This document shows positions 21,872-34,110 of a stretch of DNA of 64,000 bases, one piece after another. The stretch is from Symsagittifera roscoffensis (lineage: Eukaryota > Xenacoelomorpha > Acoela > Convolutidae). The position numbers and the translations under genes were made by a program. Numbering within the stretch: the first letter of the stretch is position 1; every line of letters starts with the position of its first letter. The DNA is taken from assembly GCF_963678635.1 (NCBI RefSeq), contig NC_087070.1, positions 43,386,988 to 43,450,987 on the forward strand. Reading direction: 5' to 3'. The notes under the pieces were generated by a model, which saw nothing but the letters and a program-made list of their open reading frames with translations, made no database searches and was not told the origin of the DNA.

Positions 21872-22182
21872 AAAAAGAGGAAGAAAAATTCGAATCTTAA
21901 GCAGTTTCCCTTTCTTCTAAATCGTCTTTAGATAATTTTAGATCAAGAGTATTTTTGGTTGTCAGTTCTGAACTCAATCTTTTCGTGATTTTCTGAACAT
22001 ATTGTGACTGATTCATAAGAAGATGATTTTAGCACGCGTTTTCTAAGACAACATGCTGCATTTGTAGAGCAAAACACTAATTAGACAAAAAGACTCGTAT
22101 CAGGGCAATGTCATCCCGGGTTGACCTGCTCATAAGGAAAACGCTTGTTATACAATTTCACAAAGCTACCCGCAATGAAACT

Positions 22183-22643
22183 CCATGGATAATAATCGAT
22201 TATAACGGATTTTCATGGTCTGTCTCCATAAAATTCTACAAAAATCAATAATAATGGATTAAAAAATTAAAAAGCGATTATGAAAAAAATTAAATAGAAA
22301 TCAAATTAAACTATTTTAATTGATTATAATAGATTATAAAGGATTATAACAGATTTTATAAGTTAGAGGAGGGTAAGCGGGTCAGTGGTTACTAAGGGTA
22401 GCTGCAAAAATATTTTTTGGTAAAATTTAACTAAATGCTAGTAGGTTTAGAAATCGAGTAGGCTTAGAAATCCAATTATAACGGGTTTTGAATGGAATAT
22501 AATCGAATTTTCTTCTCTAAAATAATGGATTATAATGGATTAAAATCAATTACGTGGTCCCAAAGTGTAATTATAATTATTCGATTCTAATGCCAATTTT
22601 TTTGACCACGAAACTCGATTATAAAATCAGTTATTATCCATGG
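22183..22643. mobile_element. GATTATAATGG-rich inverted-end element (copy 1)
   Basis: 461 bp that begins CCATGGATAATAA and ends TTATTATCCATGG. The interior is full of GATTATAA, AATGGATT and ATTATAATC in both orientations. It is probably a foldback or MITE-like repeat. Related sequence occurs at 41600-42431. Confidence 0.55.
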
Positions 22644-22996
22644 CACCTCAGGGCTGGTAATGAAAAAACGGTAGTCACACAATTTCATGTTAAAAAAATT
22701 ATTTGAATAGCATTTTTCAAAAACAAAAAATTTTCATTCACAACAATCAAAAATTATAAACTAAAACTGACACCCTGTTTGTTAACTGATACCCCGTAGA
22801 AAACCCCAAGCATATTCAGAAAAATTATCAAAAAAAAAGAATTTAAATTAATTTTGTTCTTAACTCTGAGAAATCCATAAACTTAGATGTGAAACAATCA
22901 TTAAATGTTTTCTAACTCTTACCTCTCTGGGGGGTTTCTGAGATCTTTTTTCTTCTTTTTCCTTTTTGAGCAAAAAAAAACTCTTTTTATTTTAAA

Positions 22997-23413
22997 TTAA
23001 TTGATACTGAAAATAGTGTCGGATAAAGAGCCGTCTAGAGAAAAATCCACAAAATCTCTGATTTGTTCCAGAAGCAAAACATTTACCAGTCTGTAATCCA
23101 ACTTATTAATTAGCTTAAGGATTTGTACTCCCAGCTGTAAAACAAGCGCATAACGCAAAGCAGAATTGAGGGTTTTAAATGTGTCCCAAAATTTGATTTT
23201 TTTCTTTGACATGATTTGCATTTCTGGAAGATTGTTTTCTTCCAATTGAGTAAGTAACTGGTTGAGGATTAATAAACCCAGAAAAATATCAAATCTATTA
23301 AACCAAAATAAACTTCTTTTTTTTGGTGATGGTGGAGCAGATGCTACATGTTTTGCTGTTTTAATTTGCTTTTCTTGTTCCGTCCATTTCAAAAATGTGG
23401 AGAAACAATACAT
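22997..23413 (-). CDS. Hypothetical 138-aa protein (copy 1)
   Basis: Complete minus-strand frame that I do not recognise. A Lys-rich start is followed by SLFWFNRFDIFLGLLILNQLL and later ALRYALVLQLGVQILKLINK, amphipathic or weakly hydrophobic helices. There is no clear signal peptide. The copy at 30356-30772 encodes the same protein, but the whole unit is recent, so identity is not evidence of selection. It could be the last exon of a host gene or a chance frame. Confidence 0.3.
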   Translation of the reverse strand: MYCFSTFLKWTEQEKQIKTAKHVASAPPSPKKRSLFWFNRFDIFLGLLILNQLLTQLEENNLPEMQIMSKKKIKFWDTFKTLNSALRYALVLQLGVQILKLINKLDYRLVNVLLLEQIRDFVDFSLDGSLSDTIFSIN

Positions 23414-23757
23414 TCGGGTGTGTTGTAGCTTTTTTATTGCTTTTCACGCAAAATTAGGTACCACAAATAAATATCAGATTGTTTTGAGTAATATATCAGA
23501 TCAGAATTGTTTGAGACGTGATTCGAACGACATTAAGAAAATAAAAAAAACTTTCGCAGTGTCAATAAAAACCAGTTCAAAAGTTTTGGTTTCTGTCTAA
23601 TTTCGAGCTAATAAGTGAGCCAGGAGCCTTGAAATAGTTCAGTTAAACTTAATTTAAGCCGTGGAAACTTGGCTCTTCTTGAGTAAAGTAAGTTTTTGGG
23701 AGTTTTTCAGCGCATAGTTGAATTTTTTTTTGCTTGATAGTTGAGCAACGATAAAAA

Positions 23758-24593
23758 CATATGTTATTTTTCATCTTTGTTTTCAAAAATAACGCTTTGA
23801 ATTTCAATGAGGAGAAGTCAATCAGTTTGAACCAAAGATTTTTAACAAAATACTTGTTACTTTTTCTCTTTTCTCGTTTCAGATTATTCTGCCCTTATTT
23901 TGTATTCAGTTGACAAGGCTATCATCTAATAAAATTTGGGAACATTCTAAACAGAATATATTGTTCTTCCTTATTTCCGAAAAAGATGAGAATATCATAA
24001 TCCTGGTGATATATTTTTTTCATTTTTCAGATCAATTTTTGAAACAAAATAGAACATTACGAGGCCAAACTGTGCTAGGATTCAGAGACAAGTCGTTGAA
24101 TTTGTTCCAAAAAGTGGGTTAATTTCTTTTACTTACTAAACTAAGAACAAGAAGTGTAACATTTTATCGGCACATAAGTTTTGTCGCGGATTCCGCAACG
24201 AGCGATTAGGTGTTCTGGTTTCCTCAAATGTCAATAATTTCCGCATATTTGAAGCCGATTTTGTAAACAATTTACGAATTCTGCTCACAGTTACGGATTT
24301 AACGACGGATAATTTTAGTTTACACATTTATAAAGAGTTGTGAGGGTTCCACATACTGTTCCGTTTTGCGCAAAGTTAGCAAATTTGTCTGTTTTTTGAG
24401 CAATTTTGAGTGATACAGTGTTTTAGTTTTGGGTTCGTAACACCAAACCCCCGTAATTCATAATAGAATTTAATGTCTTTTTTTCGGTCAGTTTTTATAA
24501 AAATGATTAGAATTCATTAAAAAGGGTTATAATTCTAGTAAATTTTTGTCAATATTATCCATTATATTCAATAATGATCGACTACATTTGATT
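23758..24593. other. Segment missing from copy 1 (gap equivalent)
   Basis: AT-rich, with no gene that I can support. It holds a partial MITE-C end at about 24049-24110 (GAGGCCAAACTGTGC). This is the sequence expected inside the gap at 16851-17050. Confidence 0.6.
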
Positions 24594-25044
24594 GTTCTAA
24601 AATAGTAGTGATGATTTTACATTTTGGCTTGAAAGTTGATGCAGTTTTTGGTGCAGCTGCTACGTATTTCGTTTTGTAATTTCCCACATTTCGTTTTTAA
24701 GTTAACTTTAGATTTTTTAATTTAATTTATCTTAACTTATGGCAGTTAAACAGTCTGTTAAATATTCTTTTTCTTAGAAAAAACGCCATTTGCCCAAATG
24801 TCATTTGCTCAACTGCTTTCTGCTTAGAGCAGTTCCTGCATATTACGTTTCATAATGTTTCGGCTTCTTTTTTTTTTACAAATTAATTACATTTCAAGTT
24901 TTTAAGTTTTTTTTATTTTTTCAAATCTCTTTTCACGGCAGTTTAACCCTTTCATTATACTGGGTTGCGTTTCTCAAAAAAATTGGTTATAATGACAAAA
25001 TACTTGAATTTGCGGTCTAAGCTCTACATATGTAATGGATTATA

Positions 25045-25953
25045 ATGTATATGTTTTTGTCGGAAGTCCATTTAATTCAATTAAAGTACAGGGGCGCTCG
25101 GTTCGGAGTCCACAACAGCAAAAAAAGGATTGTAAGGGGAGTTGGAGAAGAGAGAAGTCTTGAGTGTGGAAGCCCCCCCCCCTGGATGGAAGAGAGACAA
25201 CGGTTGACCACCTTTCCCAAGCTGATGGGAGAAAACAGAAGCGACAACAGTGTAGAGAAGGCTGTCAACACCATCAACGGCACCTGCCCTGAGTTTGTGA
25301 TCTACACGGATGGCTCCGCGGCGGAAGGAACCAGAGACGGTGGCTCTGCAGTTGCAGTCACGACAGGTGACCTCCACGAGTCAGAGGTGGTACAGGAGAT
25401 CAAGATCAGAGGACGCACCCTAACCTCTTCTTACGCAGAAGAGCGAGAAGCCCTGCAGGAAGCAACGAAGTGGATCGAGACGAATACGAGAGCAGGGGAC
25501 AACAAGGTCAAGATTTGTACAGACAGTCAATCTCTAGTTGAGGCCATTTTGAACAGCTTCAAGGACACAGAGAAAATCAGGTCCTCCCTTAACCGCGCTG
25601 GAGCACACACGATCATCCAATGGGTACCCGGACAGGTCTCCATACCCGGCAACGAAATGGCAGATGAATTGGCAAACGAGGCGGCCAATTCCAGAGAAGA
25701 AGAACCGAAACCAGTCTCACTGAGTTGCGCCAAATCCTGTATCAAGAGGACCATGAAGGACGGAGACCCCTCTCACCACAGGATAGCGGCCGCGTACTCC
25801 AACCATTCCAGAGCGAGAGACAAGGAGGCTATCAAAACAAGGAAGGACGCGGTTCTGCTATCAAGACTACCCTCAGGCCAGTGCATGGCCTTCTCAGCGT
25901 ACAAAAACCTGATGGACCCGACAATAGACCCCTCATGTAGACGATGCAACTAA
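25045..25953 (+). pseudogene. LINE ORF2 C-terminus: RNase H domain (copy 2)
   Basis: 302 codons open, longer at the start than copy 1 because the C-run near 25180 is one base shorter. It has the same RNase H residues (Asp in YTDGSA, Glu in SSYAEERE, Asp in CTDSQS, Asp in NEMADELA) and the same premature stop after CRRCN. The frame starting at 25045 has no recognised domain in its first 90 residues. Confidence 0.8.
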
Positions 25954-26129
25954 GATAGAGACACTGTTGAACACTGGCTAGACTGCCCTGGCACCGCAGC
26001 TACTAGACAGGAGTTATTTGGAACCATCAACACCGACCTTGACTTCCTTACCCGATACCCGACCGAGACGTTAACGTGGGCAGCGAGGACATTGCCAAAA
26101 AGCATTCCCTGCTGACGTATATCATATTC

Positions 26130-26249
<120 letters not shown>

Positions 26250-26634
26250 TGCAAAGCAGATTGAAGAAAACTAGCAATATCGCATTCGGCTTGTTGCGAA
26301 ATCCGCTTGCAGCCCACAAAAAAGACAGCTTGGCCTCGTAAAAAAGGGGTAAGCAAATGGACTCTCAAAATCTCTAAAGTATTTTTGTCATATTCTTTTT
26401 AAAAAATATTTCAAGCATTTTTTGGTGTTTAGCGAAACAATTTTCTTTTGGAAACGTAGACTTTGTCTTTTTGGCGTTCTATGGGATTTTTTTGTAGAGG
26501 ATTTTGTTCGCTCTTTATACTTGTTTAATATCAAACATTTGCCTTATTTCCAGTTTGTTTTAAAATTAATGTTTCAAAGTTCAATTACTAGCACTTTAGT
26601 TTCGTTAATTTGGTTTCGTTTTGGCCTTTCCGCA

Positions 26635-27429
26635 ATGAATTTGCTTTTAAGTCTTATTGTTTTCGATTTGATCAGAATAACCGATCAAAGTAACTATTTA
26701 GTTCATGTGAATACAATTCAGTTAAATTGGACCTCTGTAACTTTTTTGATCCCGTTGGATCCTGGTTTGGATTTCAGTCAAAAAAGAAGGATCTTGAGTA
26801 AAGAGCCTTACTTTCAAGACCCATGTCTGCCTTACAGCAAGTACTACTGCTTGGTCGCATACGAAATTCTTTTACAAGCTGACACAGTTGCATTTATGAT
26901 AATCAACGCACTTAATGGCGCCTTTTTTGAAATTGAACTGTACGAAAAAACTGAAACTCTTCATAATTCGGCCGTTGAAATTTGCGAGCAAAAGTTAGCC
27001 CCGATCCATAGGCGTCATAATTTGTTTTATAACGCTGGGTCTGATTGCTGTAGGATGCAATGTATGGCATACAGAACATATGGATTTTCGCGTATGCTGC
27101 TATCTCCTACAGAGTATATTTCAAAAATGGTCGATTATTCCGAGCAAAATAAAAGACTGAACTTCATTCAAGCGTATTATCATCCAGATTGTCGTGTTAA
27201 TGTCATCACCAAAATCGGTTTTGGAACCGGAGGATTAGTTCGTCAAAACCATCCTTATATCTACTCTCCGTATATGCCAGAGATTGATTATTACTTCGGC
27301 AACAATGATCTAAGCACCTCTCGGAAAATCCCGTTCGGAAATCCAGGACAATTGATTACTTTCGAATGGTTCAAACAAAATATGATGTGCAGAGATCAAT
27401 CTTGGATATGCGGCAGAACGAATAATTAG
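26635..27429 (+). CDS. Putative secreted Cys-containing protein (copy 2)
   Basis: Second copy of the 264-residue gene at 19081, with the same signal-like start (MNLLLSLIVFDLIRI) and the same Cys pattern including CCRMQC. A handful of residue changes are visible (for example S to T after LIRI, H to Y in YRTHGF, E to G near PFENPG). Both frames stay open, but divergence is too small to prove selection. It sits between the LINE and a hAT MITE, like its twin. Function unknown. Confidence 0.55.
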   Translation: MNLLLSLIVFDLIRITDQSNYLVHVNTIQLNWTSVTFLIPLDPGLDFSQKRRILSKEPYFQDPCLPYSKYYCLVAYEILLQADTVAFMIINALNGAFFEIELYEKTETLHNSAVEICEQKLAPIHRRHNLFYNAGSDCCRMQCMAYRTYGFSRMLLSPTEYISKMVDYSEQNKRLNFIQAYYHPDCRVNVITKIGFGTGGLVRQNHPYIYSPYMPEIDYYFGNNDLSTSRKIPFGNPGQLITFEWFKQNMMCRDQSWICGRTNN

Positions 27430-27500
27430 ATGACATTGAAATTTTTAGATTGAAATATAGTAATTTACTCTCCGTGGTTGAACCGTTTCAAGGATAGTAC

Positions 27501-27798
27501 CAGGGGCGGATTTAGGGGGGGTGGGGTACGCCCCTTCCCCTCAGGGATTTGACTATATACTAACTTCGAGGGAAAGCGCGCCAAAAAAACGCAATTTTTT
27601 TGTCAAAGTTTTCCAAAAAGTGCCCAAAAATGGCTTCTTTGACCTGTTTTTTCAAACAGTTGGCCAAAACAGCGTCTTTTTACTGCTTTAGGAGAGCTCG
27701 GAAAATCAATTTGGTCGACCTAAAAAAAGGTCGTCAAAATTTTCTAAATTTCTTTGAAAATCCCCCTCCCACTTGAGAAAATCCTAGATCCGCCCCTG
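27501..27798. mobile_element. hAT-type MITE (copy 2)
   Basis: 298 bp, CAGGGGCGG/CCGCCCCTG ends, perfect 8-bp flanks GATAGTAC at 27493-27500 and 27799-27806. Confidence 0.9.
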
Positions 27799-27806
27799 GA
27801 TAGTAC

Positions 27807-28568
27807 CATCCAGATGGTAAAGGGTCCCACCGGCAGACAATTTCGAATCCAATTTCTTTGTTTTTGAATAGTAAGTTGTAATTTTTATAATAAGTTTTTG
27901 AAGCGGTTCTCTGCCTTTCATTTCATTTAATAGGAGGCCTTTTTTTCTAGTTGATCTGCCAATAGAGTCGCGCAAAAAAATATTATGTTACGATACTTGA
28001 GTCCGGATGGATGGATTATACTGAATTCTAATGAAAGCTGAGTAACAAGTAGTCGAATTCATTGTCACCGCAATCTGCTGGAACACAATTCCCATTAAAC
28101 CAAGCGTTTGCAATTGGAAGTTGCACATAATTTAACATAACGTAACTATAGTGAAATTAACTGACTTCACATCGAAAACTTTGCTAAACATGTTCAATCA
28201 AAGGTGTTTAGAGCTGATCAAAAATAAAGAAAATGTCAAAAAACTCAACTAATACTTTGTTTGTGAAAATCACACTTTTATATCGAACATGAATAATTGC
28301 TGGAAAATGTGGAGTGCAACCCAGCCTTTATCAAGATTTTGGCTATTTTGAGGTTAAAAACTTTTTAAGTGTAGGAGTTGTTGCACAAAAATTTTTTCTA
28401 GTGTTTTATTATCCAATCATTGGGAATTTGTCATCGGTACCAACTAAGGTAGGCTAGTCAACCATGCAGTGAAGGGACACAATTCAATCACTTTTATTTT
28501 ATTGCCATTATATGATAGACCAAATTTGACATAGCAGCTATTCGGAGTTTTGATTTTACGTGTCGTCT
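27807..28568. other. Unannotated DNA
   Basis: Duplicate of about 20247-21010. No gene seen. Confidence 0.4.
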
Positions 28569-28756
28569 ATTACGAGGCCAAACTGTGCATTTTGTGGCGA
28601 CAAGATTTGCAACAAGGACATTCTCTTTGTTCTTTTTGTGTTCTTTGATTTTCTTTGATCGTTCCAGCAAAAGTTAACATGTTTGAAGATTTGTCTCTGG
28701 AATCCACGAACATACAGACACAAAATTTTATCCTGTGCACAATTTGACATCGTAAT
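28569..28756. mobile_element. MITE-C (copy 2)
   Basis: Duplicate of 21011-21198, with ATTACGAGGCCAAACTGTGC at the left end. Confidence 0.65.
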
Positions 28757-28800
28757 ATTATTTTTTTGCCATTTGCTAGCATGCAATTCTGTAAAAAGTG

Positions 28801-29228
28801 CAGGGGCGGATTTAGGGGGGGGGGGGCGGGGTGCGGACGCCCCCCTCCCCTCAGGGATTCGACCCCCTGCCGACCCAAAGGGTCCCCCCTTTGATACTTT
28901 TTCAGAAATCCATTTTTGGCCGACCGACCCTAAATTTTTTCTAAAGGCGCCTTTGGCGCCAATATATACTAACTTTGAGGGGGAGCGCGCGCCAAAAAAA
29001 CGCGATTTTTTTTTGTCAAAATTTCTCAAAAAGCGCCCAAAAACGGCTTTTTTGACTGTTTTTTTTAAATTTGCCTGCGGCACAGAAAATTTAGCCAAAA
29101 TAGGGGCAAAACAGTGCTTTGGGAGAGCTTGAAAAATTAATTTGGTCGACCTAAAAAAAATAGGTCGTCAAAATTTTCGAATTTTTTTTGAAAATCCCCC
29201 CCTCGAGAAAATCCTAGATCCGCCCCTG
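28801..29228. mobile_element. hAT-type MITE, long form (copy 2)
   Basis: Duplicate of 21442-21871, with flanks AAAAAGTG and AAAAAGAG (one change). A 180-codon minus-strand frame over this region is an artefact of the MITE sequence. Confidence 0.9.
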
Positions 29229-29541
29229 AAAAAGAGGAAGAAAAATTCGAATCTTAAGCAGTTTCCCTTTCTTCTAAATCGTCTTTAGATAATTTTAGAT
29301 CAAGAGTATTTTTGGTTGTCAGTTCTGAACTCAATCTTTTCGTGATTTTCTGAACATATTGTGACTGATTCATAAGAAGATGATTTTAGCACGCGTTTTC
29401 TACGACAACATGCTGAATTTGTAGAGCAAAACACACTAATTAGACAAAAAGACTCGTATCAGGGCAATGTCATCCCGGGTTGACCTGCTCATAAGGAAAA
29501 CGCGTGTTATACAATTTCACAAAGCTACCCGCAATGAAACT

Positions 29542-30002
29542 CCATGGATAAAAATCGATTATAACGGATTTTCATGGTCTGTCTCCGTAAAATTCTACAA
29601 AAATCAATAATAATGGATTAAAAAATTAAAAAGCGATTATGAAAAAAATTAAATAGAAATCAAATTAAACTATTTTAATTGATTATAATAGATTATAAAG
29701 GATTATAACAGATTTTATAAGTTAGAGGAGGGTAAGCGGGTCAGTGGTTACTAAGGGTAGCTGCAAAAATATTTTTTGGTAAAATTTAACTAAATGCTAG
29801 TAGGTTTAGAAATCGAGTAGGCTTAGAAATCCAATTATAACGGGTTTTGAATGGAATATAATCGAATTTTCTTCTCTAAAATAATGGATTATAATGGATT
29901 AAAATCAATTACGTGGTCCCAAAGTGTAATTATAATTATTCGATTCTAATGCCAATTTTTTTGACCACGAAACTCGATTATAAAATCAGTTATTATCCAT
30001 GG
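29542..30002. mobile_element. GATTATAATGG-rich inverted-end element (copy 2)
   Basis: Duplicate of 22183-22643, bounded by CCATGGATAAAAA and TTATTATCCATGG. Confidence 0.55.
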
Positions 30003-30355
30003 CACCTCAGGGCTGGTAATGAAAAAACGGTAGTCACACAATTTCATGTTAAAAAAATTATTTGAATAGCATTTTTCAAAAACAAAAAATTTTCATTCAC
30101 AACAATCAAAAATTATAAACTAAAACTGACACCCTGTTTGTTAACTGATACCCCGTAGAAAACCCCAAGCATATTCAGAAAAATTATCAAAAAAAAAGAA
30201 TTTAAATTAATTTTGTTCTTAACTCTGAGAAATCCATAAACTTAGATGTGAAACAATCATTAAATGTTTTCTAACTCTTACCTCTCTGGGGGGTTTCTGA
30301 GATCTTTTTTCTTCTTTTTCCTTTTTGAGCAAAAAAAAACTCTTTTTATTTTAAA

Positions 30356-30772
30356 TTAATTGATACTGAAAATAGTGTCGGATAAAGAGCCGTCTAGAGA
30401 AAAATCCACAAAATCTCTGATTTGTTCCAGAAGCAAAACATTTACCAGTCTGTAATCCAACTTATTAATTAGCTTAAGGATTTGTACTCCCAGCTGTAAA
30501 ACAAGCGCATAACGCAAAGCAGAATTGAGGGTTTTAAATGTGTCCCAAAATTTGATTTTTTTCTTTGACATGATTTGCATTTCTGGAAGATTGTTTTCTT
30601 CCAATTGAGTAAGTAACTGGTTGAGGATTAATAAACCCAGAAAAATATCAAATCTATTAAACCAAAATAAACTTCTTTTTTTTGGTGATGGTGGAGCAGA
30701 TGCTACATGTTTTGCTGTTTTAATTTGCTTTTCTTGTTCCGTCCATTTCAAAAATGTGGAGAAACAATACAT
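30356..30772 (-). CDS. Hypothetical 138-aa protein (copy 2)
   Basis: Duplicate of the frame at 22997-23413 with the same predicted protein. Function unknown; see the first copy for features and doubts. Confidence 0.3.
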   Translation of the reverse strand: MYCFSTFLKWTEQEKQIKTAKHVASAPPSPKKRSLFWFNRFDIFLGLLILNQLLTQLEENNLPEMQIMSKKKIKFWDTFKTLNSALRYALVLQLGVQILKLINKLDYRLVNVLLLEQIRDFVDFSLDGSLSDTIFSIN

Positions 30773-31441
30773 TCGGGTGTGTTGTAGCTTTTTTATTGCT
30801 TTTCACGCAAAATTAGGTACCACAAATAAATATCAGATTGTTTTGAGTAATATATCAGATCAGAATTGTTTGAGACGTGATTCGAACGACATTAAGAAAA
30901 TAAAAAAAACTTTCGCAGTGTCAATAAAAACCAGTTCAAAAGTTTTGGTTTCTGTCTAATTTCGAGCTAATAAGTGAGCCAGGAGCCTTGAAATAGTTCA
31001 GTTAAACTTAATTTAAGCCGTGGAAACTTGGCTCTTCTTGAGTAAAGTAAGTTTTTGGGAGTTTTTCAGCTCCATATTAAAAAATTTTTTTGTCAAAAAT
31101 TGAAAAAAAATTCTGCAAAACAATAGAAAAAGTTTTTGAATATATCAAAGTTTCAAAGTTTTTCAATTTATCATAATTTTCATCTATTTTTGTTTAAATT
31201 AAAACTATAGTTTTTAAAAAAAATTTCAGTATCGGATTCACATAGAACACATTCTTCAAGAAAAATATTAAAGAAATAAAGAAGTATCATCAGCAAAAAA
31301 ATATGTTCTTTGATGAACAAAAAAGCCTTCCAAAATGTCGAAATTTTTACTGAAGTGACAGAATCACTCATTGTACTTTCCACTGTTTTGAGATAAATAT
31401 CCTTCAAGACTTTCTGTCACTATAAATTTTATTCAACGAAA

Positions 31442-31916
31442 TTGACTAACATTTTAATATCAGTGTTAGACAACCCAAACTCTGGTATTTTAGATTTCAA
31501 GATTGCAGAAGTGTGCAGAAGATGTTTTTGTTCAATTCTATCATCAACTAAAGTTTATCAAAATATGAATAAAATTCAGTCATTTATACTTTCAAAAGAG
31601 GTAATTGTAAAATCAGTGATAACCATTACAATCACCTATGTAAGGAGTTAAAGATTCTCAAAAAAAATCTTATTTTCAGAAAGTTGTCAGTTTTGACCAT
31701 TTCTTTAAAAAACTAAGCAGTTCAGAGCAACAAGATGTTGTCAAAAAAAATTCCTGTTTCGGTTCGCTTCGCAATACTTGCCTTCCTATAAAATATTTTA
31801 CTCAAAACTGCCAAAAGTTATATCTGTATCTAAGGTTAACAAAAAAGATAGCTTTCTACAAATGGCAACTAAATTATTGGTGTGGAATACTTTTCAGTTT
31901 CATACTTTGGGTTTGA
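31442..31916 (+). CDS. Candidate two-exon gene fragment
   Basis: Open frame from 31442 (upstream frame is broken) runs to ATCACCTAT at 31639. It is followed by a 40-base candidate intron, GTAAGG at 31640 to TATTTTCAG at 31679. The second exon stays open in the matching phase for 79 codons to a stop at 31914-31916. Without splicing the frame ends at once, so the intron is what connects them. FDHFFKKLSSSEQQDVVKKN at about 31692-31751 faintly recalls the helix 3-5 region of a nuclear receptor ligand-binding domain; this is weak and by eye. No start codon or DNA-binding domain is visible. It could be a decayed gene or an internal fragment. Confidence 0.3.
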
Positions 31917-32692
31917 TTATTCAGTAAAGACCAACACGCACCAACCGGATAGCCACAAGGTGGGCATGTACCACTTGTTGGTGTTATTTTGTTCGATGAA
32001 CAAAAAATGAACCAATATTTTTTCCAACGAAAACATCAAGAACCTTGCTCATGCTCCCTTGTTTAAACATTATTATTTGTAGTTTTCATAGGAAAAATTT
32101 ATACCAAGATTTCTTTCAACTATAAGTTAAAAAAGGCTTTCACAAAATTAGGTTTTTTGTATGAAAAGTGGCTCAGTCTGTGAATTTAAAACCAGCGAAA
32201 TTGTAAGAACTAAATCTCCATATCAGAAGTTATTCCATCAAAAAATTACCAAAAAATTGTGATAACAACTTTTTTTTTATTATTTATCAAATTCATTTAC
32301 CATAGATAAAAAACGTATCTTTCAGTTTCTCATCCAGTCGACAAGTAGTTCTCAGACCCGACATCACGAATTCATCTGGTGGTCTTTAATTGATTCAAAA
32401 TAATATCTCAAATTGTTTTAAAAAAGAAGGCAACTCAAAGAGCTCCCCCTGATGCCTGCCATCGAAATTTACTTTTCAACAACCTTTTATTGGTTTTTAC
32501 CTTCGGTCTCCACTCCTTGTTATTTTTGCTACCTCACCAATAAACACAATAAATTCTTTATTGTTATTGCTTAGTACATTATTGAATTCAATGGGTTACA
32601 ATTAGTATAGGTTATTTTTAATTAAGGTAAGTAAGAGTCAAAAAAATCTTTTAATGTTAAAAAAAATAACAATAATTTTTGTAACTATCTGA
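31917..32692. other. Unannotated AT-rich DNA
   Basis: I see nothing that I can support here. Confidence 0.4.
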
Positions 32693-33089
32693 TGTGAGCC
32701 TATGCCAGAGGTAGCATTCTCATAGAGTAATTTTATATAAGCTGCACCGTCTGTTCATCACGCTATCTTTTTTTCGGCCGGATAGATTCGTGCAACTTCT
32801 TATTCTAATACCAATCTTAATCTTACTCTTATATCTCCGAGTCTCAATAGATCTAGTGTATACTGGTATTCGCGAGTTACGTTTATGGAACTTGTTCCAA
32901 AGAAGAGCAACAGCTGTCTTCTAACATTTATTCAAGTTGTTCTGGTGCTGAAACTACTAGTAGTTTCAACACTACAAATAAATATCAGTGTTAGTTATGG
33001 ATCAAGATTGGTTAGTAAGGAACGTTTTAAAGGGATAGATTTTATCAAGAATATAATTAGTTACAAATAAAACTTTCAAACTGGCTCCA
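32693..33089 (-). repeat. Element 2 left (3') LTR
   Basis: TGTGAGCC to CTGGCTCCA. It has the shared CGCTATCTTTTTTTCGGCCGG core, the TCTTACTCTTATAT block and the palindrome GCTGAAACTAC/GTAGTTTCAAC at 32947-32970. Confidence 0.8.
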
Positions 33090-34110
33090 CCCATCCGGGT
33101 TTTAGAGAGTTATAAATTTCAATTTTTTTGTAGTGAAGGATGGATGGAGAAATTTCTGTTCTTCGGAGCAGTTTCTTTTGAGCGGTTGGAGCAGTGACTG
33201 CGTGAAGGAGGAAGAGATGTAGTTGTGTTCGTAGAGAGAAGAAGGGCAGTTGTTCGTGTTCTAGAAGTGGGTCTCGCTTTATCCTAGGTCGTCTTTTGAG
33301 TGATCGTGTCATGATTTTAGATCGATGCAAATGATGTGTCGATTTCGTTAAATTAGAGCGAGACTACGTGCAAGATAGGGTTTGACCTTTCTGTTTGAAG
33401 TGCCATGTGTCTAGGATCTGTATGTGAGTTCAACATCGAGTTGGTCATTGTTCTTCATCAATGGGTTTCTTTTCTGCGATGTTGGATCCAAACTTCAAAT
33501 CCTGTGAAGATTGTGACTACGGCAGAAAAACCAATTTATCCAGTTTCAATCTGGTTTTAATCTGGTTTGGGTATCGTTGGACTTTCTTATACATGTGGTT
33601 GGTTTTGTGGTGTTAGTAAATTAGAGTTGTAATCAGTTAGATTTTGAAACTAGAAATTGATTTAGTAAACATTTCTACGTGGGCGAGTTGTGCGTGTTTG
33701 ATGGAAAGAGTGGGTGAATTGTGGGCGAGTAAAGAAACTAGTTAAAAATTTACAAAAGAAGCTCACATAAAAAGGTTAGTTTTCTTGTAATTTATTTTCA
33801 TTTTATCAATTTACTGCTTTGAATGGTTTGAACAGAGTTATTAATTTTGAACCCCCAAATTGTTGAATTCAGAATACTAATAATTGCTCTATCGTATGAG
33901 CTTGTATTGTAATTAAATGGCGTTCTATCTGTGGTTAATGGATATAAATTTCAAAAATTTTTGTCAAACGAAATTGTTTCAATTGCTGAGCATGAAAAAT
34001 CATTTGGTACATCAAAACATTTTTCGTGATACTATTTGGGGTCCCATACCTAATCTGGTTTATCTGCCTAAATCTTTTCTAGGTTGTTCAAATAGGTCTA
34101 GATTCTATTG
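33090..34110 (-). other. Element 2 3' interior with ORF6-like remnant
   Basis: Begins with the polypurine tract complement. About 33420-33540 on the minus strand has a decayed relative of ORF6 of the large element (FAEKD/IAEKK block). ATCCAGTTTCAATCTGG at about 33538 matches ATCCAGTTTTAAACTGG at about 45440. No intact gene. Confidence 0.5.

Larger units (their letters stand above)
16806..23711. repeat. 7.4-kb tandem duplication, copy 1 (gapped)
   Basis: Matches 23712-31070 along its length. The joint is sharp: copy 1 ends GGGAGTTTTTCAG and copy 2 starts with GCATAGTTGAATTTTT. The gap of Ns at 16851-17050 stands where copy 2 has 836 bases (23758-24593). Copy 1 alone carries a 192-bp MITE at 21208. 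After allowing for these, both copies are about 7.36 kb. Confidence 0.9.

Noticed and set aside
28556-29132. Long ORFs on both strands over 28.5-29.1 kb
   Set aside because: They run through two MITEs and a C/G-run and are not conserved as protein.
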